Below are positions 8,925-17,074 of a DNA stretch of 34,498 nt, in pieces. The DNA is taken from contig JAGYOR010000007.1 in NCBI GenBank assembly GCA_018399535.1, positions 1 to 34,498 of the forward strand, written 5' to 3'. A model generated the notes under the pieces. The model worked only from the letters and a program-made list of their open reading frames with translations. It had not been told where the DNA came from and made no database searches. The position numbers were made by a program, and so were the translations under genes. The DNA comes from Deltaproteobacteria bacterium. Its GTDB lineage: Bacteria; Desulfobacterota; Syntrophia; Syntrophales; UBA2210. Numbering within the stretch: position 1 is the first letter of the stretch; each line of letters starts with the position of its first letter.

Positions 8925-8953
8925 TTGACTTTTGCGGGCCCTTTGTTTTATAG
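8925..8953 (+). promoter_or_regulatory. Sigma-70 promoter for rplS
   Basis: TTGACT (8925-8930), a 17-nt spacer and TTATAG (8948-8953) lie in the 122-base gap before rplS. The promoter would give a leader of about 45 bases. It allows rplS, rnhB and yraN to be expressed apart from the rpsP-trmD part of the cluster. Confidence 0.6.
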
Positions 8954-9003
8954 ATGCCGTTTCACATCGATATCGACGGCGTTACCGAGGAGGGTTTCGA
9001 ATA

Positions 9004-9351
9004 ATGAATGTTCTCGACATGATTGAAAAAGAACAGATGAGGATGGATATTCCTTATTTTAAGGCGGGGGATACCGTCAAGGTGCATGTCCGCATCGTTG
9101 AAGGCCAGAAAGAACGAATCCAGGTATTCAAGGGAACCGTCATCAGGAAACGTGCCGGACTTAACCGGGCAACGTTCACCGTGAGAAAAATATCCTCCGG
9201 TATCGGTGTTGAGCGAACCTTCCCGATTCATTCACCCGTCATCGACAAAATCGAGCTGGTAATGAGAGGCAGGGTAAGGCGATCCCGCCTGTACTATCTG
9301 AGAAATCTCAAGGGAAAGAAGGCACGTATCAGGGAACTCGGCAGAATTTAA
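9004..9351 (+). CDS. rplS: 50S ribosomal protein L19
   Basis: L19 sits at the interface of the two ribosomal subunits. The segments [40 protein letters not shown] and [18 protein letters not shown] are diagnostic. The true start is the ATG at 9004 ([12 protein letters not shown], 115 residues). GAGGAGGG lies 9 nt upstream, whereas the track start at 8932 falls inside the promoter. The stop codon TAA is followed at once by the rnhB ATG. Confidence 0.98.
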   Translation: MNVLDMIEKEQMRMDIPYFKAGDTVKVHVRIVEGQKERIQVFKGTVIRKRAGLNRATFTVRKISSGIGVERTFPIHSPVIDKIELVMRGRVRRSRLYYLRNLKGKKARIRELGRI

Positions 9352-9948
9352 ATGACCGAATTCGAGCAACAGGGCCGTCTTCTCGGATTCCACCGCATCG
9401 CGGGAGTTGACGAAGCGGGAAGGGGCCCTCTTGCCGGGCCCGTCGCGGCCGCGGCGGTAATCTTTCCGGAAGGATACGAGAACGGCGACATTCGGGATTC
9501 CAAGAAGTTGAGTCCCGCCAGGAGGGAACGGCTTTACCGGGTCATCATGGAAGACGCCCTTTCGGTAGGCATCGCCTTCGTTGAACCCGCTGTAATCGAT
9601 GCTATTAATATTCTTCAGGCCACCTTGCTGGCGATGCGAAAAGCCGTTCTGGATCTTTCGCCTCCTCCCGACTTCATCCTGATTGACGGCACCGCACGTA
9701 TTGATCTTTCTATCCCGCAACGGACGCTCATTCGGGGAGACTCGATCTGCCTCTCCATAGCGGCGGCATCAATCATAGCAAAGGTTTCCCGTGATCAATT
9801 GATGGATCGGTATCATATTCAGTACTCTCAGTATAACTTCGGTAAAAACAAGGGATACGGAACGAGCGAACACCGCGAAGCGATACGACGGTATGGTTAC
9901 TGCAAAATCCACAGGCGGTCCTTCAAGGTTACCTTCAACAAACCGTGA
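9352..9948 (+). CDS. rnhB: Ribonuclease HII
   Basis: RNase HII cuts the RNA strand of RNA-DNA hybrids and removes single ribonucleotides from DNA. The catalytic DE motif is in GVDEAGRGPLAGPVAAAAV (about residues 18-36). DSKKLSPARRERL, LIDG and GDSICLSIAAASIIAKVSRD supply the remaining acidic site residues. GKNKGYGTSEH is the conserved C-terminal loop. The 198 residues are normal. The start codon directly follows the rplS stop, and the last 56 bases overlap yraN in another frame. Confidence 0.97.
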   Translation: MTEFEQQGRLLGFHRIAGVDEAGRGPLAGPVAAAAVIFPEGYENGDIRDSKKLSPARRERLYRVIMEDALSVGIAFVEPAVIDAINILQATLLAMRKAVLDLSPPPDFILIDGTARIDLSIPQRTLIRGDSICLSIAAASIIAKVSRDQLMDRYHIQYSQYNFGKNKGYGTSEHREAIRRYGYCKIHRRSFKVTFNKP

Positions 9949-10297
9949 TCGGGGGTTCCTGGGAGAAAAAATAGCCGCCCGATATCTCCAAAAACAGGGA
10001 TATCTGATCCTGTCGTCGAATTACCGGTGTGTCTTCGGAGAAATCGATATTATTGCCCGCGACGGAGATGAAATAGTCTTCGTGGAAGTAAAAAGCAGGA
10101 CCTCCTCGGCATTCGGCGATCCCGAAGTATCAGTGAACCTGTCGAAACAGAAAAAACTGTCCCGGACGGCGCTCCGCTACCTGGAAAACCACGACCTGTA
10201 CGGGCGAAAGGCTCGTTTCGATGTACTGGCTGTTCGCATGACCCCGCGGGGAAATACAATACGCCACATCCGGGACGCCTTTGAGTTGGCGCTGTAG
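9893..10297 (+). CDS. yraN: YraN family protein (UPF0102, endonuclease-like fold)
   Basis: This is a 134-residue UPF0102 protein with a Holliday-junction-resolvase-like (PD-(D/E)xK) fold. The family core is intact: GFLGEKIAARYLQKQGYLILSSNYR, then GEIDIIARDGDEIVFVEVKSR. The E, D and ExK positions match a nuclease site, though activity has been shown for few members and the role is unclear. No ATG, GTG or TTG lies between 9893 and the conserved region, so the ATG inside rnhB must be the start. This gives a real 56-base overlap between two coding regions. The usual rplS-rnhB-yraN order supports cotranscription. Confidence 0.92.
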   Translation: MVTAKSTGGPSRLPSTNRDRGFLGEKIAARYLQKQGYLILSSNYRCVFGEIDIIARDGDEIVFVEVKSRTSSAFGDPEVSVNLSKQKKLSRTALRYLENHDLYGRKARFDVLAVRMTPRGNTIRHIRDAFELAL

Positions 10298-10381
10298 CAT
10301 TCATCCATACCGTCGCTTTTTAAAAAGCACGGGTGCCAGCGGAAAAGGTCGTTCAATTGAGATGCCACGGAATTTGCAACC

Positions 10382-11221
10382 ATGAAACCAGGCACACTTT
10401 ATATTGTAGCCACGCCCATCGGCAACCTGGAAGACATATCGGTACGGGCGATCCGCGTACTCAGGGAAGCAGACCTCATCGCCGCCGAGGACACACGGCA
10501 TACAAAAATTCTTCTGAAGCATCACGGAATCAACACCCGCCCTACCAGCTTCCATGACCACAACGAGCGTGAAAAGACACCCGTTCTTATAGCGAAACTG
10601 CTCGACGGATCCACTATTGCCTGCGTTTCGGACGCGGGCACGCCAGGTGTCTCCGATCCCGGCTACCTGCTGGTAAAAGAAGCAGCCGCACGTGGTATAG
10701 ACGTGGTTGCCGTTCCGGGGCCGTCCGCCCTTGTTTCAGCCCTTTCCGTGTCCGGTCTTCCCATGGACAGTTTTGTTTTTCACGGCTTTCCTCCATCCCG
10801 ATCAGCCAGGCGCCGCCGATTTTTCGAGTCCCTGGCCGGAGAAACAAAAACCATGGTTTTCTTTGAATCGCCCGTGAGAATAGAGGCAAGCCTTCGGGAC
10901 ATGCTGGAAATTTTCGGTGACAGGTACATTTCTCTTTCCAGGGAATTGACCAAGCTCCACGAGGAAACCCGCCGCGGACGCATAGGGGAACTCGTGGAAA
11001 CACTCGAGCATGAACCGCTGAAGGGAGAGATTACACTGGTCGTTTCCGGAAGTGAGACGGTTATTCCGCACCTCTCCCCCGATGAAATATGGTCACGCTA
11101 CACGACCGTCGTCGCAGGCGACGCCGTTTCAACACGGGACGCCGTAGCCGCAATCGCCCGTGAAACAGGAATGCCTAAGCGGGAAATATACGAAATCGTT
11201 CTCAGCCGTTCCCGAAAATGA
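10382..11221 (+). CDS. rsmI: 16S rRNA (cytidine-1402-2'-O)-methyltransferase RsmI
   Basis: RsmI adds the 2'-O-methyl group of m4Cm1402 at the 30S P site. It belongs to the tetrapyrrole-methylase fold. The motifs LYIVATPIGNLEDISVRAI, AAEDTRHTKILLKHH, CVSDAGTPGVSDPGYLL, PGPSALVSALSVSGLP and FHGFPP occur in the expected order. A C-terminal helical domain, about 225-279, follows. The 279 residues are normal. The 84 bases before it hold a 14-base palindrome but no convincing promoter, so it may be read from upstream. Confidence 0.97.
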   Translation: MKPGTLYIVATPIGNLEDISVRAIRVLREADLIAAEDTRHTKILLKHHGINTRPTSFHDHNEREKTPVLIAKLLDGSTIACVSDAGTPGVSDPGYLLVKEAAARGIDVVAVPGPSALVSALSVSGLPMDSFVFHGFPPSRSARRRRFFESLAGETKTMVFFESPVRIEASLRDMLEIFGDRYISLSRELTKLHEETRRGRIGELVETLEHEPLKGEITLVVSGSETVIPHLSPDEIWSRYTTVVAGDAVSTRDAVAAIARETGMPKREIYEIVLSRSRK

Positions 11222-11260
11222 TGGTGCCGCGCGCGGTTCGGAAAAAGCTCTGGCACTGAC

Positions 11261-11289
11261 TTGTTAAAAAATGCTATTATCTTTTATGA
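11261..11289 (+). promoter_or_regulatory. Possible sigma-70 promoter for the S41 protease operon
   Basis: TTGTTA (11261-11266), a 17-nt spacer and TTATGA (11284-11289) lie in the 104-base gap before the protease gene. Both hexamers are partial matches. The placement, 37 bases before the ATG, is reasonable. I infer that it opens the four-gene envelope operon that ends at 16105. Confidence 0.4.
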
Positions 11290-11325
11290 ATCGAGTCTGA
11301 ATACGGGACTATTTCGGAGGTTTCA

Positions 11326-12642
11326 ATGACACGCTGGTTTAAAAAAAGAAGGGCCGGCACGGTCTTTCTTGTTGTACTCTCGACTCTGTTGCTCGCCGCT
11401 CTTTGTTTCAGGGGAATCCCCGCATTCTCGGCGGACGAGACCACCTACAAAAATCTGAAAAAGTTCAGCGAAATACTCGACCTGGTAGAGAGAAACTACG
11501 TGGAAGAGACTGACTCGGACATGTTGATACAGGGCGCTATCGAGGGCATGATGAAAAACCTCGATCCGCACAGCACCTACATGACCGAGGAAATGTATAA
11601 AGAGCTGCAGGTGGACACCAGGGGAGAGTTTGGTGGACTCGGCATCGTCATTTCCATGAAGGACGGTATTCTTACTGTCGTTTCTCCCGTTGAAGACACG
11701 CCCGCTTTCGAGGCCGGCATCATGTCGGGAGACGCCATAGCGAAGATCAACGGCGAGGACACGAAGGACCTGACGATCATGGACGCGGTTCATAAGCTCC
11801 GTGGTCCCCGTGGAACCGAGGTTACCATCAGCATCATGCGAGAAGGATTCGATGAACCGAAGGATTACACCATCACCCGGGACATCATAAAAATAAAGAG
11901 CGTCAAGCACCGCATTCTGCAGGACGACATCGCTTACATCCGCATATCGTCGTTCCAGGAAAATACGACGGATGACCTGGAAGCGGCCCTGGAAACCATT
12001 CGGTCTTCCGGGACGGATCTCCAGGGACTGGTCGTCGACCTGCGTAACAATCCGGGCGGGCTTCTCGACCAGGCGGTAAGCGCGGCGGATCTCTTTCTCA
12101 AATCAGGAATCATCGTCACCACGAAAGGACGGGACGGTCGAGTTCCCGAGAAAAAATACCAGGCTCGAAACCAGGGCATGGAACCGGATGAACCCATTAT
12201 TATGCTGGTCAACGGTGGCAGCGCGAGCGGTTCGGAAATTCTTGCGGGGGCTTTGCGCGATAACCGCCGTGCCGTGTTGCTGGGCACCCAGACGTTCGGC
12301 AAGGGCGTCATGCAAATGATCATTCCCCTCAGGGACGGTTCGGCCGTCAAGTTGACCACGGCAAAATACTACACGCCCAGCGGCGTTTCCATCCAGGCCA
12401 AAGGCATAACGCCCGATTTCGTTGTGGAATACAGCAGACCGGAACCGCCGGCGCCGGCAAGAGAACAGGTAAGGGAAAAAGATCTTGAGGGTCATATCGA
12501 AGGAGATTTGCAGGAAATGCCCGAAGGCCCCGAACACCTGCACCGACTCGACGAAAAGGATTTTGAAATCGATAACCAGTTGCAGCGGGCAATTGATCTT
12601 ATCAAGGGCTGGGCATTCATGAAAACAATGCAGAAGGGTTAA
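11326..12642 (+). CDS. ctpA: Carboxyl-terminal processing protease (S41 family, PDZ)
   Basis: This periplasmic serine protease trims C-termini of envelope proteins and, in several bacteria, degrades peptidoglycan hydrolases. A signal peptide covers about residues 1-36 (ending AFSA-DET). The N-terminal helical region LDPHSTYM and a PDZ domain (about 90-175, GGLGIVISMKDG...VEDTPAFEAGI) follow. The S41 core has LVVDLRNNPGGLL, then NGGSASGSEI with the nucleophile at about Ser301, and TFGKGVMQ with the general-base Lys326, 25 residues apart as in E. coli Prc. The 438 residues fit the CtpA subgroup. The ribosome site TTCGGAGG lies 7 bases before the ATG. It leads an operon of envelope genes. Confidence 0.96.
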   Translation: MTRWFKKRRAGTVFLVVLSTLLLAALCFRGIPAFSADETTYKNLKKFSEILDLVERNYVEETDSDMLIQGAIEGMMKNLDPHSTYMTEEMYKELQVDTRGEFGGLGIVISMKDGILTVVSPVEDTPAFEAGIMSGDAIAKINGEDTKDLTIMDAVHKLRGPRGTEVTISIMREGFDEPKDYTITRDIIKIKSVKHRILQDDIAYIRISSFQENTTDDLEAALETIRSSGTDLQGLVVDLRNNPGGLLDQAVSAADLFLKSGIIVTTKGRDGRVPEKKYQARNQGMEPDEPIIMLVNGGSASGSEILAGALRDNRRAVLLGTQTFGKGVMQMIIPLRDGSAVKLTTAKYYTPSGVSIQAKGITPDFVVEYSRPEPPAPAREQVREKDLEGHIEGDLQEMPEGPEHLHRLDEKDFEIDNQLQRAIDLIKGWAFMKTMQKG

Positions 12643-12662
12643 ATGACGGGTTATCCTCAGGA

Positions 12663-13568
12663 GTGAAGAAAAAAAAGCAACAGCGGCGGACAAAGAAGGT
12701 CCCTGTCCGATTGCTGGTTCTGTCGATAGTGTTTGTTTTTATTGTCGGAGTAGCCTTCGGCGTCTTTTTTTTCTCCGGCCAGGAAGAACCGCCTCCCGAG
12801 ACCGGAAGGGCCGTACAGTCCCCTGTTACCAGGCAGTTTGTACCGCCGGCACCGGTAATGCCGGAAACGGGTGAACCCTTCAGGGACGAACCGGTTCCGA
12901 CGACTGCCCTTATGGCTATCGTGATCGACGATATCGGGTATGACCTTTCTATTCTCGACAAGCTTCTTTCTTTGAATATTGCCATAAATTTCGCCGTTCT
13001 GCCGCACTGTCCCTTTTCGGTACAGTCCGCGTGCAAGGCTTACGAGGCGGGGCATGAAATTATTCTTCATCTCCCCATGGAACCGCATGATTATCCCGAA
13101 AAAAACCCCGGCGAAGGGGCGCTTTTCGTGAACATGACACAACAGGAAATGACGGAACTCCTGCAGAAAAACCTGCGGGCCGTTCCCCACATATCAGGCG
13201 TCAACAATCACATGGGTTCACGGTTCATGGAAGATGGTGGAAAGCTGACGGTGATCTTCGCCGAGTTGAAAAAGCGGGATCTGTATTTTCTCGACAGCCT
13301 GACTACGGAACACTCAAAAGGAAGGACAGTCTCACAAACCGTCGGCATTGATTTCATCTCGCGGGACACCTTCATGGACAACAACCATGACGAAACAGAC
13401 ACTTTTCAAATCCTGAAACACCTGCTGGATAACAAAAACAGCTGGGACAGAATCGTCGTTATCGGCCATCCCTATCCCGGTACCGTTCGGGCGATACGAC
13501 GCATACTGCCCTTTCTCGACGAGTACGGGATCAAGCCCGTCTATCTTTCTTCAATCACAGGGCACTGA
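12663..13568 (+). CDS. Divergent polysaccharide deacetylase family protein (YibQ-like, PF04748)
   Basis: This 301-residue protein has a very basic N-terminus, one membrane helix (about 14-38), a Pro-rich linker, and a divergent polysaccharide deacetylase domain (about 83-300). AIVIDDIGYD holds the paired aspartates, GHEIILHLPMEPHDYP the conserved His, SGVNNHMGSRF the next block, and VVIGHPYPGTVRAI the last. The family is close to carbohydrate esterases, but the substrate is not established. In many proteobacteria it follows an S41 protease, as here. The start is a GTG at 12663. The only GGAG overlaps that codon, so initiation is probably coupled to the protease gene 20 bases upstream. Confidence 0.9.
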   Translation: MKKKKQQRRTKKVPVRLLVLSIVFVFIVGVAFGVFFFSGQEEPPPETGRAVQSPVTRQFVPPAPVMPETGEPFRDEPVPTTALMAIVIDDIGYDLSILDKLLSLNIAINFAVLPHCPFSVQSACKAYEAGHEIILHLPMEPHDYPEKNPGEGALFVNMTQQEMTELLQKNLRAVPHISGVNNHMGSRFMEDGGKLTVIFAELKKRDLYFLDSLTTEHSKGRTVSQTVGIDFISRDTFMDNNHDETDTFQILKHLLDNKNSWDRIVVIGHPYPGTVRAIRRILPFLDEYGIKPVYLSSITGH

Positions 13569-13574
13569 ACCGTC

Positions 13575-15296
13575 ATGAGACACAAATATCTGTACAATTT
13601 TTATATTGTCCTCGCGCTGCTTGTCCCTTGTTGCGTGTTGCTGGACTGTGCCCATCTGTCGCCTGATGTTCCCGTAACAGAACGGGAGGAAAGCAAAACG
13701 ACCCGGGCTGATTCGTACTATCATTACATGAAAGGAGTCCTGCACAGCCTGCATGACGAAACTGACAAGGCAGCGGAGGAATATACCAGGGCACTCGGCG
13801 GCCACCCCGGTTCGCCGTACCTGGCCATGGAACTGGCCTCGTCGCACCTGCAAAAAAATGATATAGACGGTGCTGTCGCCATTCTCGAGGCGTCGGTGCG
13901 GCAAAACCCCGATCACGTCGACACCCACATCCTTTTAGGCACTTTCTACGAAAGAATGCAGGAATATGACACGGCCGTTCGTCACTATCGAATCGCCATC
14001 GAGCTGAAACCGGAGTTGCCGGATCCCTACTTGCTGTTGAGTACCGCCTACAGAAACCAGAGGGATTACGACGCGGCACGATCCGTTCTGGAAGAACTGC
14101 TGTGTATTAATTTTGACAATGCCATGGCGGCCTACCAGCTCGCTCACGTGTACCTGGAAACGAGGGACCTCGACAAAGCCAAGCATTGGTTGAGAAGAAC
14201 CCTGACGTTGGAACCGGGGTTTTCGTCAGCCATGAAAGATATGGCCGTCATTTTCGAATATGAACAGGATCTCGAAAAAGCCGTTTCCCTGTACCGTCAA
14301 TATCTTGATTTCATTCCACGTGACGCTGCGGCCAGAGCACGGCTGGGAAAACTGCTGCTCAACCGGGGACTGTATCGTGAAGCCGCCGAAGAATTTGAAA
14401 CTATTATCGACCAGGAATCCTACGGCGTCGATATCCGTTTATCACTGGGACTCGCCTACCTTTTCGGTGAAATCGATTTTAAAAAGAGTACGGAAATCTT
14501 TCTCGATCTCGTGAACGAAAATCCCGACGACGAGCGGGCGCGGTATTTTCTGGCCGTCTCCTACCAGGAACAGGGGGAAAAAGAGCTGGCACTTGAGGAA
14601 TTCGGACGCATTACTGCTTCATCCGCCATGTTCGCTCCCTCGCGCATACAGATGAGTCTCATACTGAATCTCGAAGGCGAAATGGCCGAAGCAGTGCGAG
14701 TCATAGACAAAGCAATCGCGGCAAAAAACGACGAACCGGATCTGTATCTGGTACTGGCGTCCCTGCACGAGGACAACGGCGACATTCAAAAATCCGAAAA
14801 GGTTCTTCGTGAGGCCCTCGTAATACTGCCCGGAAATACTGATATTATTTACCAGCTCGGGCTCATCTGTGAACAGATGGGACGACCCGACGAAGCAATC
14901 GACCTGATGAGGGATATTCTCGCTATCGATCCCGAAAACGCAGAAGCCCTGAATTTTATCGGCTACAGTTATGCCGACCGCGGCATCAATCTCGACGAAG
15001 CAGAAACCATGATCCTGGAAGCTTTGCAACTGAAACCGGGAAGCGGTCATATTATCGACAGTCTGGGGTGGGTTTATTTCAGGCAGAATCGCATTGCCGA
15101 GGCTCTTGACCAGCTCGAGAAAGCCCGGAAGCTCCTTCCCGACGATCCGACGGTTGCTCAGCACCTGGGCGACATCTATGAACGGAAAGGCCGCTACGAA
15201 CAGGCGCTCGAGATATACCGAAAGGCACTCGATCATGCGCCTGATGACAGCGAGATAAAACGGAAAATCGAAAACCTCAAAAAGATGATGCCATGA
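13575..15296 (+). CDS. Exported tetratricopeptide-repeat protein
   Basis: This is a 573-residue protein made almost wholly of TPR units from about residue 45 to 565 (for example VDTHILLGTFYERMQEYDTAVRHYRIAIELKPE and AQHLGDIYERKGRYEQALEIYRKALDHAPDD). I see about fifteen helical pairs. The N-terminus has a signal-like hydrophobic stretch (9-24) ending LLDC. Asp just before the Cys is unusual for a lipobox, so lipoprotein status is uncertain. Such proteins act as scaffolds for protein contacts. It lies 6 bases after the deacetylase gene and overlaps the next lipoprotein gene by ATGA, which points to joint production and perhaps a joint complex at the outer membrane. No specific function can be named. 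Confidence 0.88.
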   Translation: MRHKYLYNFYIVLALLVPCCVLLDCAHLSPDVPVTEREESKTTRADSYYHYMKGVLHSLHDETDKAAEEYTRALGGHPGSPYLAMELASSHLQKNDIDGAVAILEASVRQNPDHVDTHILLGTFYERMQEYDTAVRHYRIAIELKPELPDPYLLLSTAYRNQRDYDAARSVLEELLCINFDNAMAAYQLAHVYLETRDLDKAKHWLRRTLTLEPGFSSAMKDMAVIFEYEQDLEKAVSLYRQYLDFIPRDAAARARLGKLLLNRGLYREAAEEFETIIDQESYGVDIRLSLGLAYLFGEIDFKKSTEIFLDLVNENPDDERARYFLAVSYQEQGEKELALEEFGRITASSAMFAPSRIQMSLILNLEGEMAEAVRVIDKAIAAKNDEPDLYLVLASLHEDNGDIQKSEKVLREALVILPGNTDIIYQLGLICEQMGRPDEAIDLMRDILAIDPENAEALNFIGYSYADRGINLDEAETMILEALQLKPGSGHIIDSLGWVYFRQNRIAEALDQLEKARKLLPDDPTVAQHLGDIYERKGRYEQALEIYRKALDHAPDDSEIKRKIENLKKMMP

Positions 15297-16105
15297 AAGA
15301 GCGGCGATTGCTCAACCTGATCGTTGCAGCATCTATTCTCTGCGGCGCCTGTTCGACGACACACATCTTCCGCGGCGAAGATACGCCGGTTTCACTTGAA
15401 GAATCCGTCCTCGACAACCTGCTTCGTCCCGACCATGACGAAACAACCCGGGCCGTAGCTACCGTGACCATTCACCAGGAAATGGGAACCGATTTTTCCC
15501 GCCGTGTTGCGTTGGCCGTTCAGTACCCCTCGCGCATGAGAGTCGACGCCCTGCCGACTTTCGGTATCCCCGATTTCTTCATGTCGCTCCGGGACGGCAC
15601 ATTCAAAGTCTTCGTTCCCTCCAGGCAGACTCTGTATACGGGCTCGGCCACCACAGACAAAATGTATTCTTTTTTCGGCCTGGACCTGTCGCCGGAGGAA
15701 ATCATCGCGTTGCTGAGAGGAACTCCACCTGTTCCACCCGGGCGTAAAGATGACCGGTGGGTCAATGCATTCAGAAATCTACAGGGTGAATACCGGCTGG
15801 ATTTCCTGTCCCGGCGCGGACGTACTGTCCAGTCGGTCATACTCAACGAACAGCATAGAATGACAGAAACGAAAGTTTTTGATGAGAAAGGCGTACTTCG
15901 TTACCGTGCCTTTTTTTCAGAATACGCGACGATCAAAAACGGCGTCACGGAACGACCACTTCATATCATCGTCCACATCGAAAACCCGCTGAACCAGACG
16001 ACTCTCGAGCTCCGGCTCAGTGATCTATCGGTAACACGCGGCGATCCCGCCTCACTGTTTGATATTCCGCACACGCAGGGCGTGGATACGATTTACCTGG
16101 ATTAA
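15293..16105 (+). CDS. Lipoprotein, DUF4292/LolB-like fold
   Basis: This 270-residue protein has a signal peptide ending ILCGAC-STT, so Cys20 is the likely lipidated residue. After a linker comes a domain rich in predicted beta strands (RRVALAVQYPSRMRVDALPTFG, TFKVFVPSRQTLYTGSA, GEYRLDFLSRRG, TETKVFDEKGVLRYRAFFSEY). This pattern resembles the DUF4292/LolB/LolA-like half-barrel lipoproteins, and I infer a hydrophobic-ligand or outer-membrane role. The ATGA overlap with the TPR gene indicates translational coupling and a shared task. It is the last gene of the operon, 63 bases before the intergenic hairpin. The family assignment is by pattern, not by search. Confidence 0.78.
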   Translation: MKERRLLNLIVAASILCGACSTTHIFRGEDTPVSLEESVLDNLLRPDHDETTRAVATVTIHQEMGTDFSRRVALAVQYPSRMRVDALPTFGIPDFFMSLRDGTFKVFVPSRQTLYTGSATTDKMYSFFGLDLSPEEIIALLRGTPPVPPGRKDDRWVNAFRNLQGEYRLDFLSRRGRTVQSVILNEQHRMTETKVFDEKGVLRYRAFFSEYATIKNGVTERPLHIIVHIENPLNQTTLELRLSDLSVTRGDPASLFDIPHTQGVDTIYLD

Positions 16106-16168
16106 AAAAAATCAGCGATCCCTCGGCGATGAGCCACCGCACACTGAGAACAGGTAGATAGAAACGAA

Positions 16169-16202
16169 GGGGCCGCCGGCTTGTAAAGAAACCGGCGGCC
16201 CC
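16169..16202. terminator. Strong hairpin between convergent operons
   Basis: GGGGCCGCCGG (16169-16179) pairs perfectly with CCGGCGGCCCC (16192-16202) around a 12-base loop. It lies 63 bases after the lipoprotein gene stop and just beyond the cpoB stop on the other strand, where a shared terminator is expected. Neither side has a proper T run, so it may pause polymerase or protect mRNA ends rather than act as a classical intrinsic terminator. Confidence 0.6.
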
Positions 16203-16215
16203 GAAACGATTGGTG

Positions 16216-17055
16216 CTATTGCAGTTCGAGAAGTTTGGAACGGGCAGACTCTGCGGCTGTCGTACCGGGGAAATCACTCACCACGCCCTGCAGGAGAAGC
16301 CGGGCACTGGACGTATCCCCGAGTTTTTCAAAGGACAACGCCTGCTTCAAAAGGGAATTAGGAACCCTGCTTCCCTGTGGATAATCCTGAATCACCTTTT
16401 GGTACTCCAGGATCGCCTGCTCGTATTCCCCTTCAAAGTAATAACTTTCCCCTATCCAGAACTGCGCGTTGTCGGAATATTCCGTTTTCGGGAACAACTC
16501 CAGGAATTTTCTGAATTTATTTCGTGAATCTGTGTAATTCCCTTCCTTGAACAGCCCGTAAGCCTCTGAATACATCGTTTCACTGTCCCGGGGCTTTTCG
16601 GGCGCGGGAGCCGACGTCTTCTTCGCGGCCCGAGGCCGGTCTTTCACTATTCCCAGCTCGGCTTCAATAGACTGGATCCTCGCTTCAATATCTTTCAGCA
16701 CTTCACGAGTATCGCCGGTTTCGAGATCAAGCGACCCGGCGCCTTCTTGCAACGCCCGCGCCTGCACTTCCTCGAGAGCGCCCCGCACCCGCTGGAGCTC
16801 ATCCCGGAGTTGAATAATGTCGGCGTTTACATCCGCCTGGTTCTTGCGCACGGACTTTACGGCATCTTCGATCTCGCGCCTGCTCTCGATTTCCTGTTCC
16901 AGGGATTCCTGGAACCCCGACATCGTGTTCTGAACAGCTGTTATTTTAGCGTCGAGATTTCGGCTTACATGCCGCAACTCATCCTGCGTGGCGCACCCGC
17001 CTGCCACGAACACCACCGCAAGCAGCGCCGCTGTAACAAGAACCTTCGATTTCAC
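16216..17055 (-). CDS. cpoB: Tol-Pal cell division coordinator CpoB (YbgF)
   Basis: CpoB links Tol-Pal to peptidoglycan synthesis at the septum. The signal peptide ends VAGGC, so Cys21 is probably lipidated; E. coli CpoB is periplasmic and not lipidated, so this is a variant. A long coiled coil (about 25-135) follows, then a Pro/Ala linker and a C-terminal TPR domain (about 155-279: YSEAYGLFKEGNYTDSRNKFRKFLELFPKTEYSDNAQFWIGESYY) typical of the family. The start is a GTG at 17055 with GGAG 10 nt upstream. It begins 19 bases after pal and ends the operon. Confidence 0.93.
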   Translation of the reverse strand: MKSKVLVTAALLAVVFVAGGCATQDELRHVSRNLDAKITAVQNTMSGFQESLEQEIESRREIEDAVKSVRKNQADVNADIIQLRDELQRVRGALEEVQARALQEGAGSLDLETGDTREVLKDIEARIQSIEAELGIVKDRPRAAKKTSAPAPEKPRDSETMYSEAYGLFKEGNYTDSRNKFRKFLELFPKTEYSDNAQFWIGESYYFEGEYEQAILEYQKVIQDYPQGSRVPNSLLKQALSFEKLGDTSSARLLLQGVVSDFPGTTAAESARSKLLELQ

Positions 17056-17074
17056 CGATCATACGCTCCGACTG

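Noticed and set aside
10315-10328. Palindrome GCTTTTTAAAAAGC before rsmI, considered as terminator or operator
   Set aside because: It has no loop and no separate T run, and no repressor context is present. A chance A/T palindrome is the simpler reading.
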